Numbered from the stretch's first letter, positions 1 to 9,514 are shown. The stretch is 64,000 nucleotides of DNA from Achromobacter aloeverae (GCF_004121055.1 NZ_PYAL01000002.1:744001-808000); one strand, 5' to 3'. Program-made: numbers and translations. The notes: generated by a model from the letters alone, not told the origin.

Positions 1-813
1 AAAGGCCGATTCGCCGGCCGCGGGAACATCCGGCAGCGCGGCGATGCGCTTGGGACGCAGGACGGCGACGCCGCGCACCATGCCGGAATTCACGTAGCCG
101 ACCGAGGTCGTGCTGCTGTCGACCAGATAGTCGAGATGGCCCGCCATGACATCGTTCAGCGCCTGGCCGGCGCCGCGATAGTTCACGGCGTTGATCTTCA
201 GTCCCAGCCTGTCGTTGAGCAGGATGCCGCCGAGGAAGGAGCCCGACCCCACGCCCGCCGCGCCGAAGTTCATGTCCTTGGCGTGGGCCTGGGCGTACGC
301 GGCGAACTGGTCCAGTCCGGATACCGGCAGGTCCTTGCGCGCCGACAGGACTTGCGGCGCATCGCCGACCGAACCGAGGGCGATGAAGTCCTTCAGGATG
401 TCATAGGGCAGTTTCTTGTACAGCGTCGCGTTGGCGGCGAGCGTCCCGACATTGCCGATCAACAGCGTATAGCCGTCGGGCGCCATGCGGGCGGCGCGCG
501 CCGTCCCAACGGTGCCGCCCGCGCCGGGCGTGTTCTCGACGATGATGGGCTGGCCCAGGTCGCGCGACATGCCTTCGGCGATGACGCGCGCGAGCACGTC
601 GGTGGGGCCGCCCGCCGCGAAGGGCACGATCAGCACGATGGGTTTGGCGGGATAGGCGCCCGCGGCACGCGTCGTCCTGGCGGGCAAGCCGGCGCCGGCG
701 GATGCCAGCGCGGCGGCCAGCAGCAGGCGGCGCCGCTGCGCGTGGGGATGGGGGGGCGCAAGGGAGGGGCCGGGGAGTGTCTCGCTCCGGATGTTGTGTT
801 TGTTCTGGGTCAT
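1..813 (-). CDS. Bug-family tripartite tricarboxylate transporter substrate-binding receptor (3' end outside window)
   Basis: Periplasmic receptor that would capture a carboxylate or similar small organic acid. Translation of the minus strand from ATG at 813 gives a basic N-terminus with an Arg-Arg-Arg-Leu-Leu-Leu export segment, then the Bug-family landmarks: AYPAKPIVLIVPFAAGG, an N-x-x-GAGG-x-x-G segment, APDGYT-like MAPDGYTLL, and VNYRGAGQALND. About 271 residues are present of the usual 320-330, so the last ~50 residues lie beyond position 1. It follows the aldehyde dehydrogenase with a 73-base gap on the same strand, so the two are probably one operon. The substrate cannot be read from sequence. 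The arginine-rich signal looks Tat-like, but Sec export is equally possible. Confidence 0.9.
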   Translation of the reverse strand, partial: MTQNKHNIRSETLPGPSLAPPHPHAQRRRLLLAAALASAGAGLPARTTRAAGAYPAKPIVLIVPFAAGGPTDVLARVIAEGMSRDLGQPIIVENTPGAGGTVGTARAARMAPDGYTLLIGNVGTLAANATLYKKLPYDILKDFIALGSVGDAPQVLSARKDLPVSGLDQFAAYAQAHAKDMNFGAAGVGSGSFLGGILLNDRLGLKINAVNYRGAGQALNDVMAGHLDYLVDSSTTSVGYVNSGMVRGVAVLRPKRIAALPDVPAAGESAF

Positions 814-886
814 GGTCTTGGGGTCGTGCTGCGGAAGGCCACGGCGTGGCCTGATCGGGCAGGGCGGGCAGGGCGGGCGCCCGGGT

Positions 887-2335
887 TCAGGGGTTGAACA
901 CCACCAGGCGCTCCTCCGTCATTTCGCGGATGGCATGGGCCGGCCCTTCCTTGCCGAAGCCGCTGTCCTTCACGCCGCCGAAAGGCATGACGTCCGAGCG
1001 CGCGCTGGAGGTCTCGTTGATCTGCACCGTGCCGAAGCGCAGGGTGGCGGCGGCGCGCAGCGCGCGGTCGATGTCCTGCGTGAAGACGCCGGCCGACAAG
1101 CCGAAAGGCGTGGCGTTGGCATCGCGCAAGGCTTCCTCGAAATCGTCGAAGGGGCGCAGGGCCAGCAGGGGCGCGAAGGCCTCCTGGCACCACACCCGGC
1201 CGTCCTGCGGCGCGTGCGTGACCACGGCCGGCGTGATGACCGAACGCTGGCGCTGGCCGCCGCACAACAGCCGCGCGCCGCCTTGCTCGGCCTCGCGCAG
1301 CCACTGCTCGGCGCGGATGGCGGATTGTTCGCTGATCAGCGGGCCGACCTTGGTGGCCGGGTCGCGCGGATCGCCGGCTTGCAGCGTGCGGGCGTAGGCG
1401 GCCAGGCGCTCGCCGACTTCTTCGGCGATATCGCGCTGGACATACAGGCGCTGCACCGACGTGCAGACCTGGCCGGCCTTGCGCAGCCCGGCGTTGGCGA
1501 TCTTGGGGATGGCGCGCTCGAGGTCGGCGTCGGCGCAGACGATGGTGCTGGCGATGCTGCCCAGTTCCATCTGCGTGCGGCGCAGGCCGGCGGCCTGCTG
1601 GATGATGCGGCCCACGCGGGTGCTGCCCGTGAACGTATAGAAGGCGATGTCCTGCTCTTCCAGCAGCCACGCGCCGACGCTGTCGCCTTCGCCCTGGACC
1701 ACCGCCAGGAAGGCCGGCGGCAGGCCGGCTTCCAGCAGCAGTTGGGCCAGCAGGGCGCCCGTCAGCGGCGTGAAGGCCGACGGCTTGAGCACCACGGCGT
1801 TGCCGGCGGCATAGGCCGGCGCCACCTTGTGCAGCACGGTGTTCAGCGGCGAGTTGAACGGCGTGATGGCGCAGACCACGCCCACGGGAAAGCGTTGCGT
1901 GAAGCCGATGCGGCGATGCGCGCCGGGGCTGGCGCCGAAGGGGATGACATCGCCGACCAGGCGCAGGGCTTCATCGGCGGATAGGCTCAGCGTGACCATG
2001 GCGCGGTCGACTTCGCCGTTGGCGTCGGCCAGGGTGAAACCGGCTTCGGCCACCATCACGTCGACCAGGCGCTGGCGATAGCCTTCCATCAGCGCGGCCG
2101 CGCGGCGCAGCACCTGGGCCCGGTCATGCGGCGGCGGGGCGCCGCCGTCCGCGGCCGCGCGCGTCACGCGCACCGCCTCCGCGACCTGGGCCCGCGTGGC
2201 GGCCGCGACTTCGGCCACCGGGCGGCCGCTGAATTTGTCGTCGACGACGAAGCGGGGGCCGCCGTCGACCCAGCGGCCGTTGATGAGCGCGCCGGTGGGG
2301 GGCAGGCCGTCGATGTGCAGGGGAGATGCCGTCAT
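887..2335 (-). CDS. NAD(P)-dependent aldehyde dehydrogenase
   Basis: Oxidises an aldehyde to the acid; 482 residues, normal for the family. The oxyanion Asn161 (PFNSPLN), general base Glu257 (MELGS) and nucleophile Cys291 (GQVCTS) are all present, and the C-terminus has the PFGGVKDSGFGKEG motif typical of lactaldehyde/semialdehyde-type enzymes. The Glu motif is ELGSIAS rather than the common ELGGNAP, which marks a less common subgroup. It is divergent from the LysR gene at 2726 and upstream of a Bug receptor gene, so it probably processes the product of an imported acid. The exact aldehyde cannot be assigned. Confidence 0.92.
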   Translation of the reverse strand: MTASPLHIDGLPPTGALINGRWVDGGPRFVVDDKFSGRPVAEVAAATRAQVAEAVRVTRAAADGGAPPPHDRAQVLRRAAALMEGYRQRLVDVMVAEAGFTLADANGEVDRAMVTLSLSADEALRLVGDVIPFGASPGAHRRIGFTQRFPVGVVCAITPFNSPLNTVLHKVAPAYAAGNAVVLKPSAFTPLTGALLAQLLLEAGLPPAFLAVVQGEGDSVGAWLLEEQDIAFYTFTGSTRVGRIIQQAAGLRRTQMELGSIASTIVCADADLERAIPKIANAGLRKAGQVCTSVQRLYVQRDIAEEVGERLAAYARTLQAGDPRDPATKVGPLISEQSAIRAEQWLREAEQGGARLLCGGQRQRSVITPAVVTHAPQDGRVWCQEAFAPLLALRPFDDFEEALRDANATPFGLSAGVFTQDIDRALRAAATLRFGTVQINETSSARSDVMPFGGVKDSGFGKEGPAHAIREMTEERLVVFNP

Positions 2336-2725
2336 GGGGTGGTCCGTGTAGAAATAGAGGGAGGTCAGGAATCGCCAAGCGCTTTCCTTTGTCTGGACGG
2401 GAGGCGCGTTCGGGCGAGATTTTTTGCTGTCTTTTTGGTTGGATAATGAAACGTTATATATTCTGCTGCATGAGAAGCCGACGGCGAGCGCTCGGCCCTC
2501 CGTCTACTCGTCGCCTATTTATCACTATGCCGCGGAAGCTCGCAGCTTTCTCGCTGTGTCTCTGAAGTTCGTATTTGATGAAACGTTATTTTTGCGAATT
2601 ATAGGCGCTGTGCGCGAGCCCGTAACCCTGTCTGGATGAACAGGTCTTCAAACTAAGTGAAACCCGTCAAGGCAAAGAGGCCTTTGCATGCAAAAATACG
2701 GTTTTCATTTTTATTGAAGACAGCC
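2336..2725. other. Divergent intergenic region between aldehyde dehydrogenase and LysR genes
   Basis: About 390 bases without a convincing gene. From roughly 2410 to 2720 the composition is clearly more AT-rich than the surroundings, as expected for a control region serving both directions. It carries a 12-base direct repeat (listed separately) and short AT-rich segments usable as -10 elements on either strand. An in-frame ATG for the LysR gene exists at 2657, but the conserved LysR N-terminus begins at 2726, so 2657-2725 is treated as leader. Confidence 0.6.
2446..2589. repeat. Two perfect copies of ATGAAACGTTAT, 132 bp apart
   Basis: ATGAAACGTTAT occurs at 2446-2457 and again at 2578-2589 in the same orientation. 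The core AACGTT is itself palindromic. A pair of identical sites flanking the middle of a divergent control region suggests binding by one regulator at two sites with DNA looping, or one site per promoter. The adjacent LysR protein is the obvious candidate, although LysR sites are normally T-N11-A dyads, so another regulator is possible. Confidence 0.45.
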
Positions 2726-3667
2726 ATGGAACTGCGCCAACTGCGTTCGTTCGCCCGGGTCGTCGAATTGGGCAGCATGGGGCGGGCGGCGGCCGAGCTG
2801 GGCATCGTCACGTCGGCGCTGAGCCAGCAGATCAGCCGCCTGGAAAGCGAACTCGCCACCCGGCTGCTGCAGCGCACGTCCACGGGCGTGGTGCCGACCG
2901 ACGCGGGCAGGGCATTCCTGCGCCAGGCGCAGCTGGCCATACGCCATGCGGACGCGGCGGCCATGGCCGCGCGAGAGGCGCGCCTGACGGGGCAGGTCAG
3001 CGTGGGCCTGGCGTCCACCACCGGCACCGTGCTGGCGCCGCGCTTCATCCAGGCCATGCAGCAGCGCTATCCGGACGTGCGGCTGCGCATGACCGAAAGC
3101 CTGTCCGGCCATCTGGCGTCCATGCTCAACGCGCGGCAGCTGGACCTGGCCATCGTCTTCCACACCGATCCGGCGCAGCGCTGGACGGTCCAGCCCCTGC
3201 TGGACGAACACCTGTTGCTGATGGGCCAGCCCAGCACGCCGGGCTGGCCGACCAGCGAGCACATTTCCCTGGCGGGCCTGCACGAAATTCCGCTGGTGCT
3301 GCCCAGCCCCGCCCATGGCTTGCGGCAGTTGATCGACACCGCCTGCGCGCGCATAGGCCGCAGCCTGAACATCGTCGCCGAAGTGGACGGCCTGGCCATG
3401 CTGATGGCGATGGTGCGGGTGGGGCATGTCGCCACCATCCAGCCCGGGGCGGCCCTGCCGGTCGATCCGTCGCTGTCGCGCCTGCAACTGAGCGATGCGC
3501 ACCTGCAACGTCGCAACCTGCTGGTCAGCCTGCCCGAGGACGAACTGTCGCCCGCGGCGCTGGCGGCGCGCGTCGTGTTGAGCGACGTGGCGCGTACGCT
3601 GGTGCGGGAGGGCGGGTGGCCTGGCGCCACCCTGCACGGGGCGAATACGGAGGGCTCTTCACGATAA
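2726..3667 (+). CDS. LysR-family transcriptional regulator of the tcu locus
   Basis: Transcription factor of 313 residues: N-terminal winged helix-turn-helix (about residues 1-60, with SMGRAAAELGIVTSALSQQISRLE) and a C-terminal effector-binding domain. The ATG at 2726 is chosen because MELRQLRSFARV is the canonical LysR beginning; an upstream ATG at 2657 would add 23 atypical residues. It is followed 85 bases later by tcuA and is divergent from an aldehyde dehydrogenase, so it most likely controls one or both, probably responding to a tricarboxylic acid. LysR regulators next to tcuAB are known in other bacteria. Confidence 0.9.
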   Translation: MELRQLRSFARVVELGSMGRAAAELGIVTSALSQQISRLESELATRLLQRTSTGVVPTDAGRAFLRQAQLAIRHADAAAMAAREARLTGQVSVGLASTTGTVLAPRFIQAMQQRYPDVRLRMTESLSGHLASMLNARQLDLAIVFHTDPAQRWTVQPLLDEHLLLMGQPSTPGWPTSEHISLAGLHEIPLVLPSPAHGLRQLIDTACARIGRSLNIVAEVDGLAMLMAMVRVGHVATIQPGAALPVDPSLSRLQLSDAHLQRRNLLVSLPEDELSPAALAARVVLSDVARTLVREGGWPGATLHGANTEGSSR

Positions 3668-3752
3668 GTGAAGACCCCTTGCGCGGCGGATTCTGGCGGC
3701 CGCGTGACCGTCTGGTTACAGTGCCACCCTGTTCAAGGAGGACACACTAGCC

Positions 3753-5177
3753 ATGGTGGACGTATTGGTGATAGGGGGCGGCAACGCGGCCCTGTGCGCG
3801 GCGCTGATGGCGCGCGAAGCCGGCGCCAGCGTGCTGTTGCTGGAATCCGCGCCCAAGGAATGGCGCGGCGGCAATTCGCAGCACACGCGCAATCTGCGCT
3901 GCATGCATGACGCGCCGCAGGACGTGCTCGTCGACGCCTATCCGGAAGAAGAGTTCTGGCAGGACCTGCTCAAGGTGACGGGCGGGATTACCAACGAGCA
4001 TCTGGCGCGCCTGGTGATACGGGCTTCCTCGTCCTGCCGCGACTGGATGCGCAAGCACGGCGTGAATTTCCAGCCGCCGCTGTCGGGCGCGCTGCACGTG
4101 GCCCGCACCAACGCGTTCTTCATGGGCGGCGGCAAGGCCCTGGTCAACGCCTATTTCCGCAGCGCCGAGTCGCTGGGCGTGCAGATTCGCTACAACGCCC
4201 CGGTCGACCGCCTGGACCTGAAGGACGGGCGTTTCGTCGCGGCCTATGTCAAGGGCGAACGCATCACGGCCAAGGCCTGCGTGCTGGCCGCCGGCGGCTT
4301 CGAATCGAATATCGAGTGGCTGCGCGAGGCCTGGGGCCAGAACGAGCGCGGCGAATGGCCGGCCGACAACTTCCTGATCCGCGGCACGCGCTTCAACAAG
4401 GGCGTGCTGCTGAGGTTCATGATGGATGCCGGCGCCGACATCATCGGCGACCCGTCGCAATCGCATTGCGTGGCCATCGACGCGCGCGCGCCGCTGTACG
4501 ACGGCGGCATCTGCACGCGCATCGACTGCGTGTCGCTGGGCGTGGTGGTCAACCGCGACGCCAAGCGCTTCTACGACGAAGGCGAGGATTTCTGGCCCAA
4601 GCGCTACGCCATCTGGGGGCGCCTGGTGGCCAACCAGCCCGGCCAGATCGGCTATTCCATCATCGACAGCAAGGCGATCGGCCGTTTCATGCCGCCGGTC
4701 TTCCCGGGCACCACGGCCAATACGCTGGAGGAACTGGCGGACAAGCTGGGCCTGGACCGGGCCACGTTCATGCAGACGCTGAACGAATACAACGCGGCCT
4801 GCCGCGTGGGCAAGTTCGACCATACCGCGCTGGATGACTGCCACACGGAGGGCATCGCCCCCGCCAAGACGCACTGGGCGCGTCCCATCGACCGCGCGCC
4901 GTTCTACGGCTATCCGCTGCGGCCGGGCATCACCTTTACCTACCTGGGCCTGAAGGTCAACGACAAGGCTGCCGTGCATTTCAACGGCGTGCCCAGCGAC
5001 AACCTGTACGTCGCCGGCGAAATGATGGCCGGCAACGTCCTGGGCAAGGGCTACACGGCGGGCGTGGGCATGTCCATCGGCACCGCATTCGGCCGCATCG
5101 CCGGCACGCAGGCCGCGCAGTTCGCGCTGGGCCAAGGTAAAAACACTTCCATGGGAGCTTCCCTTGAAACAGCTTGA
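3753..5177 (+). CDS. tcuA: FAD-dependent tricarballylate dehydrogenase TcuA
   Basis: Flavoprotein of 474 residues that oxidises tricarballylate to cis-aconitate; homologues also serve citrate utilisation. The N-terminus [19 protein letters not shown] is the FAD-binding Rossmann loop, and the segment [14 protein letters not shown] and C-terminal [19 protein letters not shown] match the TcuA/fumarate-reductase flavoprotein family. A strong Shine-Dalgarno, AAGGAGG, lies about 10 bases before the ATG. It overlaps tcuB by 14 bases, indicating translational coupling; TcuB reoxidises the flavin. No TcuC transporter follows, so uptake probably depends on a Bug system or on genes elsewhere. Confidence 0.93.
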   Translation: MVDVLVIGGGNAALCAALMAREAGASVLLLESAPKEWRGGNSQHTRNLRCMHDAPQDVLVDAYPEEEFWQDLLKVTGGITNEHLARLVIRASSSCRDWMRKHGVNFQPPLSGALHVARTNAFFMGGGKALVNAYFRSAESLGVQIRYNAPVDRLDLKDGRFVAAYVKGERITAKACVLAAGGFESNIEWLREAWGQNERGEWPADNFLIRGTRFNKGVLLRFMMDAGADIIGDPSQSHCVAIDARAPLYDGGICTRIDCVSLGVVVNRDAKRFYDEGEDFWPKRYAIWGRLVANQPGQIGYSIIDSKAIGRFMPPVFPGTTANTLEELADKLGLDRATFMQTLNEYNAACRVGKFDHTALDDCHTEGIAPAKTHWARPIDRAPFYGYPLRPGITFTYLGLKVNDKAAVHFNGVPSDNLYVAGEMMAGNVLGKGYTAGVGMSIGTAFGRIAGTQAAQFALGQGKNTSMGASLETA

Positions 5178-6393
5178 AGCCCTCGTGCGCCAGGCCAATA
5201 CCACCCTGAACCTGGATCAGGTGTCGCCGGCTGGCGGCGGCATGAAGGAAACCCCGGTCAAGTTCGTGCGCAAGGGCGAGGACCTGGGACCCACCACCGC
5301 CGACGAAACCGAAGTCGCGCGCATCATGCAGATCTGCAATGCCTGCCGGTATTGCGAAGGTTTCTGTGCGGTCTTCCCGGCGATGACGCGGCGCCTGGAA
5401 TTCGGCAAGGCGGACATCAACTACCTGGCCAACCTGTGCCACAACTGCGGCGCCTGTCTGCATGCCTGCCAGTACGCGCCGCCGCATGAATTCGGCGTCA
5501 ACGTGCCGCAGGCGATGGCCAAGGTGCGCAAGCAGACCTATACCGACTATGCGTGGCCGGCGGCCCTGGGTACGCTGTACCAGCGCAATGGCCTGACGCT
5601 GTCGCTGGCCACGGCCTTCGGCCTGGCGTTGTTCCTGGTGCTGGCGATCCTGTCGACGGGGGCGCTGTTCCATGCGCCGCTGGCGGGCAATTTCTACGCC
5701 ATCTTCCCGCACAACACGCTGGCGCTGATGTTCGGCGTGGTCTTCCTGTTCGCCATCGTCGCGTTGGGCATAGGCGTCAGCCGGTTCTGGCGCAACGTCT
5801 CGCCGGGCTCGGTCCATGGACCGGCGGTGGCCGAGGCGACGCACGACGTGCTGCGGCTGCGCTACCTGGATGGCGGCCATGGCAAGGGTTGCAACGAGTC
5901 CAGCGATGCCTTCACGCTGGCCCGCCGCCGCTTCCACCATTTCACGTTCTATGGCTTCCTGCTGTGTTTCGCCGCGACCTGCGTGGCCACGTTCTACCAC
6001 TACTTCCTCGACTGGCATGCGCCGTATGGCTATACCAGCCTGCCGGTGGTGCTGGGAACGCTGGGCGGGATAGGGTTGATCATCGGGCCGGCGGGGCTGT
6101 TCTGGCTGAACGTGCATCGCAGCCCCTTGCATGGCGACGCCGCGCAGCGCCCGATGGATCGCGGTTTCATCGCCTTGCTGCTGCTGGTGGCGATCACCGG
6201 CCTGGCCCTGCTGGCCGGCCGCGACACCGGCGCCATGGGACTGCTGCTGGCCCTGCACCTGGGACCGGTGATGGCCCTGTTCCTGACCTTGCCCTACGGC
6301 AAGTTCGCGCACGGCATCTTCCGCAGCGCCGCGCTGTTGAAATGGAATATCGAGAAGCGGCAGCCGAATCCGGTGCAGATGGGGGCGGATTGA
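5164..6393 (+). CDS. tcuB: Tricarballylate utilisation iron-sulfur membrane protein TcuB
   Basis: Membrane electron carrier of 409 residues that returns TcuA FADH2 to the oxidised state and passes electrons to the quinone pool. Two 4Fe-4S cysteine clusters are visible near the N-terminus, [11 protein letters not shown] and [11 protein letters not shown] (each C-x2-C-x2-C-x3-C). Hydrophobic helices follow from about residue 150 to the end, with several His residues that could hold heme (for example [11 protein letters not shown] and YHYFLDWH). It overlaps the end of tcuA and is the last gene of the LysR-tcuA-tcuB unit. Confidence 0.93.
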   Translation: MKQLEALVRQANTTLNLDQVSPAGGGMKETPVKFVRKGEDLGPTTADETEVARIMQICNACRYCEGFCAVFPAMTRRLEFGKADINYLANLCHNCGACLHACQYAPPHEFGVNVPQAMAKVRKQTYTDYAWPAALGTLYQRNGLTLSLATAFGLALFLVLAILSTGALFHAPLAGNFYAIFPHNTLALMFGVVFLFAIVALGIGVSRFWRNVSPGSVHGPAVAEATHDVLRLRYLDGGHGKGCNESSDAFTLARRRFHHFTFYGFLLCFAATCVATFYHYFLDWHAPYGYTSLPVVLGTLGGIGLIIGPAGLFWLNVHRSPLHGDAAQRPMDRGFIALLLLVAITGLALLAGRDTGAMGLLLALHLGPVMALFLTLPYGKFAHGIFRSAALLKWNIEKRQPNPVQMGAD

Positions 6394-6480
6394 AGCTCCG
6401 GGACGAGTTACCGGCCTGGTGGCGTCCACGCTTAATACGCCTTGCCAGCGAGATGGACTGACCCGTAGTACGGCCCGGCT

Positions 6481-7827
6481 TCATTCCCGGTCCGGCCTCG
6501 CGGACGTCCGCGAGGCCGCTGCATTTCCGTTCGCATGGAAGTAGCGGTTCAGCAAGGGCGAGGCCGAGATGCCATGCAGGAAGACGGACGCCACGATGAC
6601 CGCGAGCAGGACGGGCGCGATGGGGTGGATATTGTCGGCGTCCGTGTGCTCCAGGGCGAAGAGCAGATAGAAGAAGCTGCCGACGCCCCGGATGCCCAGC
6701 CAGCCGGCCAGCAGGCGCTGGATCGGACTCATGTCCGTGCCGACCAGGGACAACCACACCGACACGGGGCGCGCGACGAAGAACAGCACCAGCACCGCCA
6801 CCAACGACTGCCATTGCAGCATGTCGCGCCAGTACGACGAGACGACGCTCCCTATCAATAGCATCAGGCCAAGTTCGACCAGGTGTTCCAGCTCCACCGA
6901 GAACGTCATCATCGATTCGGCCAGGTAGGCGTGGGCCAGGTCGGGATGCTTGGCGGCGTGTTGCATATCGCCGCGCGCCACCTGCTCCAGCGCCTCGCTG
7001 GGCGTTTCCTCGCCCGTTTCATGCATTTCCTTGCGACGCAGGGCCACGCCGGCGGCAAACACGGCCAGGAAGGCGTAGCTGTGGATCAGCAGCGCCACGC
7101 CGTAGCAGGCCGACATCAGCCCAAGCGCCAGGAACCCCTCATAACCCAAGGCTGTCGCGTAGCGGATGCGCAGGCGGGCAACCAGGGCCTCCGTGGCCGT
7201 GCCCATGAGCCATCCCACGACGACCGCCCCCAGGACGCCCCAGGCCAGAGAAAGCGCCAGGGTCGCGGGCGATTGCGCATCCGGATGTCCCAGGTTGCAT
7301 ACCGCCAGTCCTATCAGGACGAAGGGGTAGGCCGCGCCGTCGTTGGCGCCGCCTTCGCCCGACAGGGCGAAGCGCAGGGGCTCGTTGTCCCCCGCTTCAC
7401 GGGGACGCAGTTCATTGGCCAGCACGGGATCGGTGGGCGCCAGCGCCGCCGCCGCCAGCAGGGCGACGCCGGCAGACCATCCCAATATGTAGAAACCGGT
7501 AAGCGCCATCGCGGCTATCGTCAGGATCATCGCGGGCAGCGCCAGGCGCAGCACCAGTCGCCACCGGCTGCTGCCCAGGGGGATGCGCAGGTGCATGCCG
7601 ATGGAAAACAGTGAAATGAGCAGGCCGGTCTCGGCCAGCACGCGCAGGACGTGGACGTCGCGGTAGATGTCCAGGTCCAGCAGGCCCAGGCCGGCCGGGC
7701 CGATCAGAAAGCCGAACGCCAGGTACACCATGGCGCCCGTCATGGGCAGGCCGGCGATGACGCTGCGGGCGAGTCCCATGAATATGAGGAGGCCGCCGAT
7801 CAGGAGAAACCAGACCGCTTCGAACAT
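6481..7827 (-). CDS. CPA1/NhaP-type Na+(K+)/H+ antiporter
   Basis: Inner-membrane cation/proton exchanger of 448 residues with about 12 predicted hydrophobic helices. The family's ion-binding motifs are present: APTDPVLA with Thr132-Asp133, and GEGGANDG at 157-164 with Asn162-Asp163. A polar loop around residues 270-300 separates the two halves. No soluble C-terminal regulatory domain follows. It stands alone, converging with tcuB and separated from TetR by about 215 bases, so a housekeeping role in pH or sodium homeostasis is likely. Sodium and potassium preference cannot be told apart. Confidence 0.9.
   Translation of the reverse strand: MFEAVWFLLIGGLLIFMGLARSVIAGLPMTGAMVYLAFGFLIGPAGLGLLDLDIYRDVHVLRVLAETGLLISLFSIGMHLRIPLGSSRWRLVLRLALPAMILTIAAMALTGFYILGWSAGVALLAAAALAPTDPVLANELRPREAGDNEPLRFALSGEGGANDGAAYPFVLIGLAVCNLGHPDAQSPATLALSLAWGVLGAVVVGWLMGTATEALVARLRIRYATALGYEGFLALGLMSACYGVALLIHSYAFLAVFAAGVALRRKEMHETGEETPSEALEQVARGDMQHAAKHPDLAHAYLAESMMTFSVELEHLVELGLMLLIGSVVSSYWRDMLQWQSLVAVLVLFFVARPVSVWLSLVGTDMSPIQRLLAGWLGIRGVGSFFYLLFALEHTDADNIHPIAPVLLAVIVASVFLHGISASPLLNRYFHANGNAAASRTSARPDRE
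6493..6518. terminator. 26-bp perfect palindrome between converging genes, possible bidirectional terminator
   Basis: The half-site CGGCCTCGCGGAC is followed by its exact reverse complement, so the RNA could form a very stable GC hairpin in either direction. It lies inside the last codons of the leftward antiporter gene and 100 bases past the tcuB stop. There is no T-run on either side, so classical intrinsic termination is uncertain. Confidence 0.4.
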
Positions 7828-8041
7828 GGAGATGGCGCCAGGGTAGTCGTGAACAGGCCCGACGGACGCCCGCCGGGCGCGTATCGGAGACGATGGGTGG
7901 AAGGCCCGGGAGTGGCTTGCGCCGGATCGTCGCCGTCCAACAGCACATGCTGTGCCTGGTGCGGGGCCGTGCCCGCGCGCATCGGCGGAGCCCGCCGCCG
8001 GGGATGCGTCGGACGGGCGCCGGCGAATGGCCGACGGAGAA

Positions 8042-8620
8042 TCAGCGGATCGACGCGAGCAGCGTGCTGGCCGTGTTGGCGAGCAGTTCGTCCGACAGGG
8101 CAGGGTCGTTGACCGCGCGGGCCAGGGTGATGGCGCCGACGAGGCCGGCGGCTAGCGTCTGCGCGCGGGCGCGGCCATGGGCGCCGCCAGGCGGATCGAA
8201 CAGGCGGGCAATGGCCTCCACCAGATGCGACAAACCGTCGGTCACCACGTCGCGGGTCTCCGCGGAGCTGCGCGCCAGTTCCGTGCCCAGGGCCGCAAGG
8301 CCGCACCCATGGGCGGGATCGTCGCGATGGCGCGGCGACAGGTAGGCATGGACGAACCAGGCGAGCCGCTGGTCCGGCGGCTCCCGGAGCGCGCGCTCGG
8401 CCAGCGTGTCCGTGACGTCGATCATGATGGACGCACAGGCTTCGGCGACCAGTTGATCCTTGGACGCGAAGTGCTTGTAGAAACCCCCGTGGGTAAGCCC
8501 GGCGGCGCTCATGAGGCTGGCCAGTCCGGTCGCGGCGATGCCGCCGCGCCGGAATTCCTCGGCGGCGGCGGCGACGATGCGCGCACGGGTGCGCGCGGTT
8601 TCCTCTCGGGACTTGCGCAT
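8042..8620 (-). CDS. TetR-family transcriptional repressor
   Basis: A 192-residue protein: N-terminal helix-turn-helix at about residues 10-55 (GIAATGLASLMSAAGLTHGGFYKHFASKDQL, a textbook TetR DNA-binding segment) and a helical C-terminal ligand domain. The ATG at 8620 gives the typical short basic N-terminus MRKSREETARTR. It is divergent from a short-chain dehydrogenase, with a perfect palindrome between them that also covers the promoter. The simplest model is that it represses both itself and the dehydrogenase until a small molecule binds. Confidence 0.93.
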   Translation of the reverse strand: MRKSREETARTRARIVAAAAEEFRRGGIAATGLASLMSAAGLTHGGFYKHFASKDQLVAEACASIMIDVTDTLAERALREPPDQRLAWFVHAYLSPRHRDDPAHGCGLAALGTELARSSAETRDVVTDGLSHLVEAIARLFDPPGGAHGRARAQTLAAGLVGAITLARAVNDPALSDELLANTASTLLASIR

Positions 8621-8680
8621 GGCATTGAAGGGCCGGCCCCGGGCGAGCAGGAGACACAAGGCAGCCGGCCAAATGACGTA

Positions 8681-8710
8681 TTGACAATCAGATGATAGTC
8701 GACATCTAAT
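8681..8710 (+). promoter_or_regulatory. Candidate sigma-70 promoter for the short-chain dehydrogenase gene
   Basis: A consensus -35 TTGACA at 8681-8686 is followed after 18 bases by TCTAAT at 8705-8710. The presumed start would be about 100 bases before the ATG at 8822. The -10 lies inside the TetR palindrome, the usual arrangement for repression by blocking RNA polymerase. Confidence 0.5.
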
Positions 8711-8720
8711 TAGATGTCGA
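8699..8720. promoter_or_regulatory. 22-bp perfect palindromic operator for the TetR repressor
   Basis: The half-site TCGACATCTAA is followed at once by its exact reverse complement, with no spacer. Its size and perfect symmetry suit a TetR dimer. It lies 79 bases upstream of the TetR start and overlaps the -10 of the divergent dehydrogenase promoter. The assignment to this TetR protein is by position. Confidence 0.75.
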
Positions 8721-8821
8721 TCCAAATCTAAATGACTGTTTCCAGCAACCGGGAAATCCCGAATCCCATATATCGTTGGTCTCGTCCTACACGGCGCGGC
8801 CAAAAAACCAGGAGTCACTTC

Positions 8822-9514
8822 ATGGAAATCAAAGGAAAAGTCGCGCTGGTCACCGGCGCCAACCGTGGCCTGGGCAAGGCGCTGGTGCAGGCCTTGCTGG
8901 CGGCGGGCGCCGCCAAGGTCTATGCCGGGGCGCGCGACCCCGCGGCCGTCGACGTGACGGGCGCCCAGGCACTGAAGCTCGATGTCACCGATCGCGCCAC
9001 CGTGCAGGCTGCCGCCGCGCGGGCCGGCGACGTGGACATCGTCATCAACAACGCAGGCATCTGCCTGCGTGGGCCCGCCCTGGGCGAGGACGCGGAAAGC
9101 CTGATCGCGCGTCACCTGGACGTCAATCTGTACGGCGTCTTGCGGGTGAGCGAGGCGTTCGCGCCCATCCTGGGCCGCAACGGCGGCGGGGCGCTGGTCA
9201 ATGTGTTGTCGGTGCTCAGCTTCCTGACGATCGACCAGGTGGCCGCTTACTGCGTCTCGAAGTCCGCGGCGTGGGCCTTGAGCAATGTGATACGCCTGCA
9301 GCTCAAGGGCCAGGATACGGTGGTGACCAACGTCCACGTGGGATACATGGACAGCGACATGACGGCCGGTATCGACGCGCCCAAGACATCCTTGCGGGAC
9401 GCCGCGGCCAGCATCCTGGACGCGATCGAAAGCGGGCAACCGGAACTGCTGATCGACGAACTCAGCCGCCAGGTGAAGGCCTCGCTGTCGACGCAGGCGC
9501 CGGCTTATCTTTGA
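8822..9514 (+). CDS. Short-chain dehydrogenase/reductase (SDR)
   Basis: NAD(P)-dependent oxidoreductase of 230 residues. The dinucleotide loop TGANRGLG is at 11-18, the structural NNAG at 76-79, and the catalytic set Ser130, Tyr143 and Lys147 (AYCVSK) is complete. Shine-Dalgarno AGGAG precedes the ATG at 8822. The divergent TetR gene and shared palindrome imply that it is an inducible enzyme, perhaps detoxifying or modifying the compound sensed by TetR. Its length is at the short end for classical SDRs and the C-terminal substrate loop is small. The substrate is unknown. Confidence 0.92.
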   Translation: MEIKGKVALVTGANRGLGKALVQALLAAGAAKVYAGARDPAAVDVTGAQALKLDVTDRATVQAAAARAGDVDIVINNAGICLRGPALGEDAESLIARHLDVNLYGVLRVSEAFAPILGRNGGGALVNVLSVLSFLTIDQVAAYCVSKSAAWALSNVIRLQLKGQDTVVTNVHVGYMDSDMTAGIDAPKTSLRDAAASILDAIESGQPELLIDELSRQVKASLSTQAPAYL

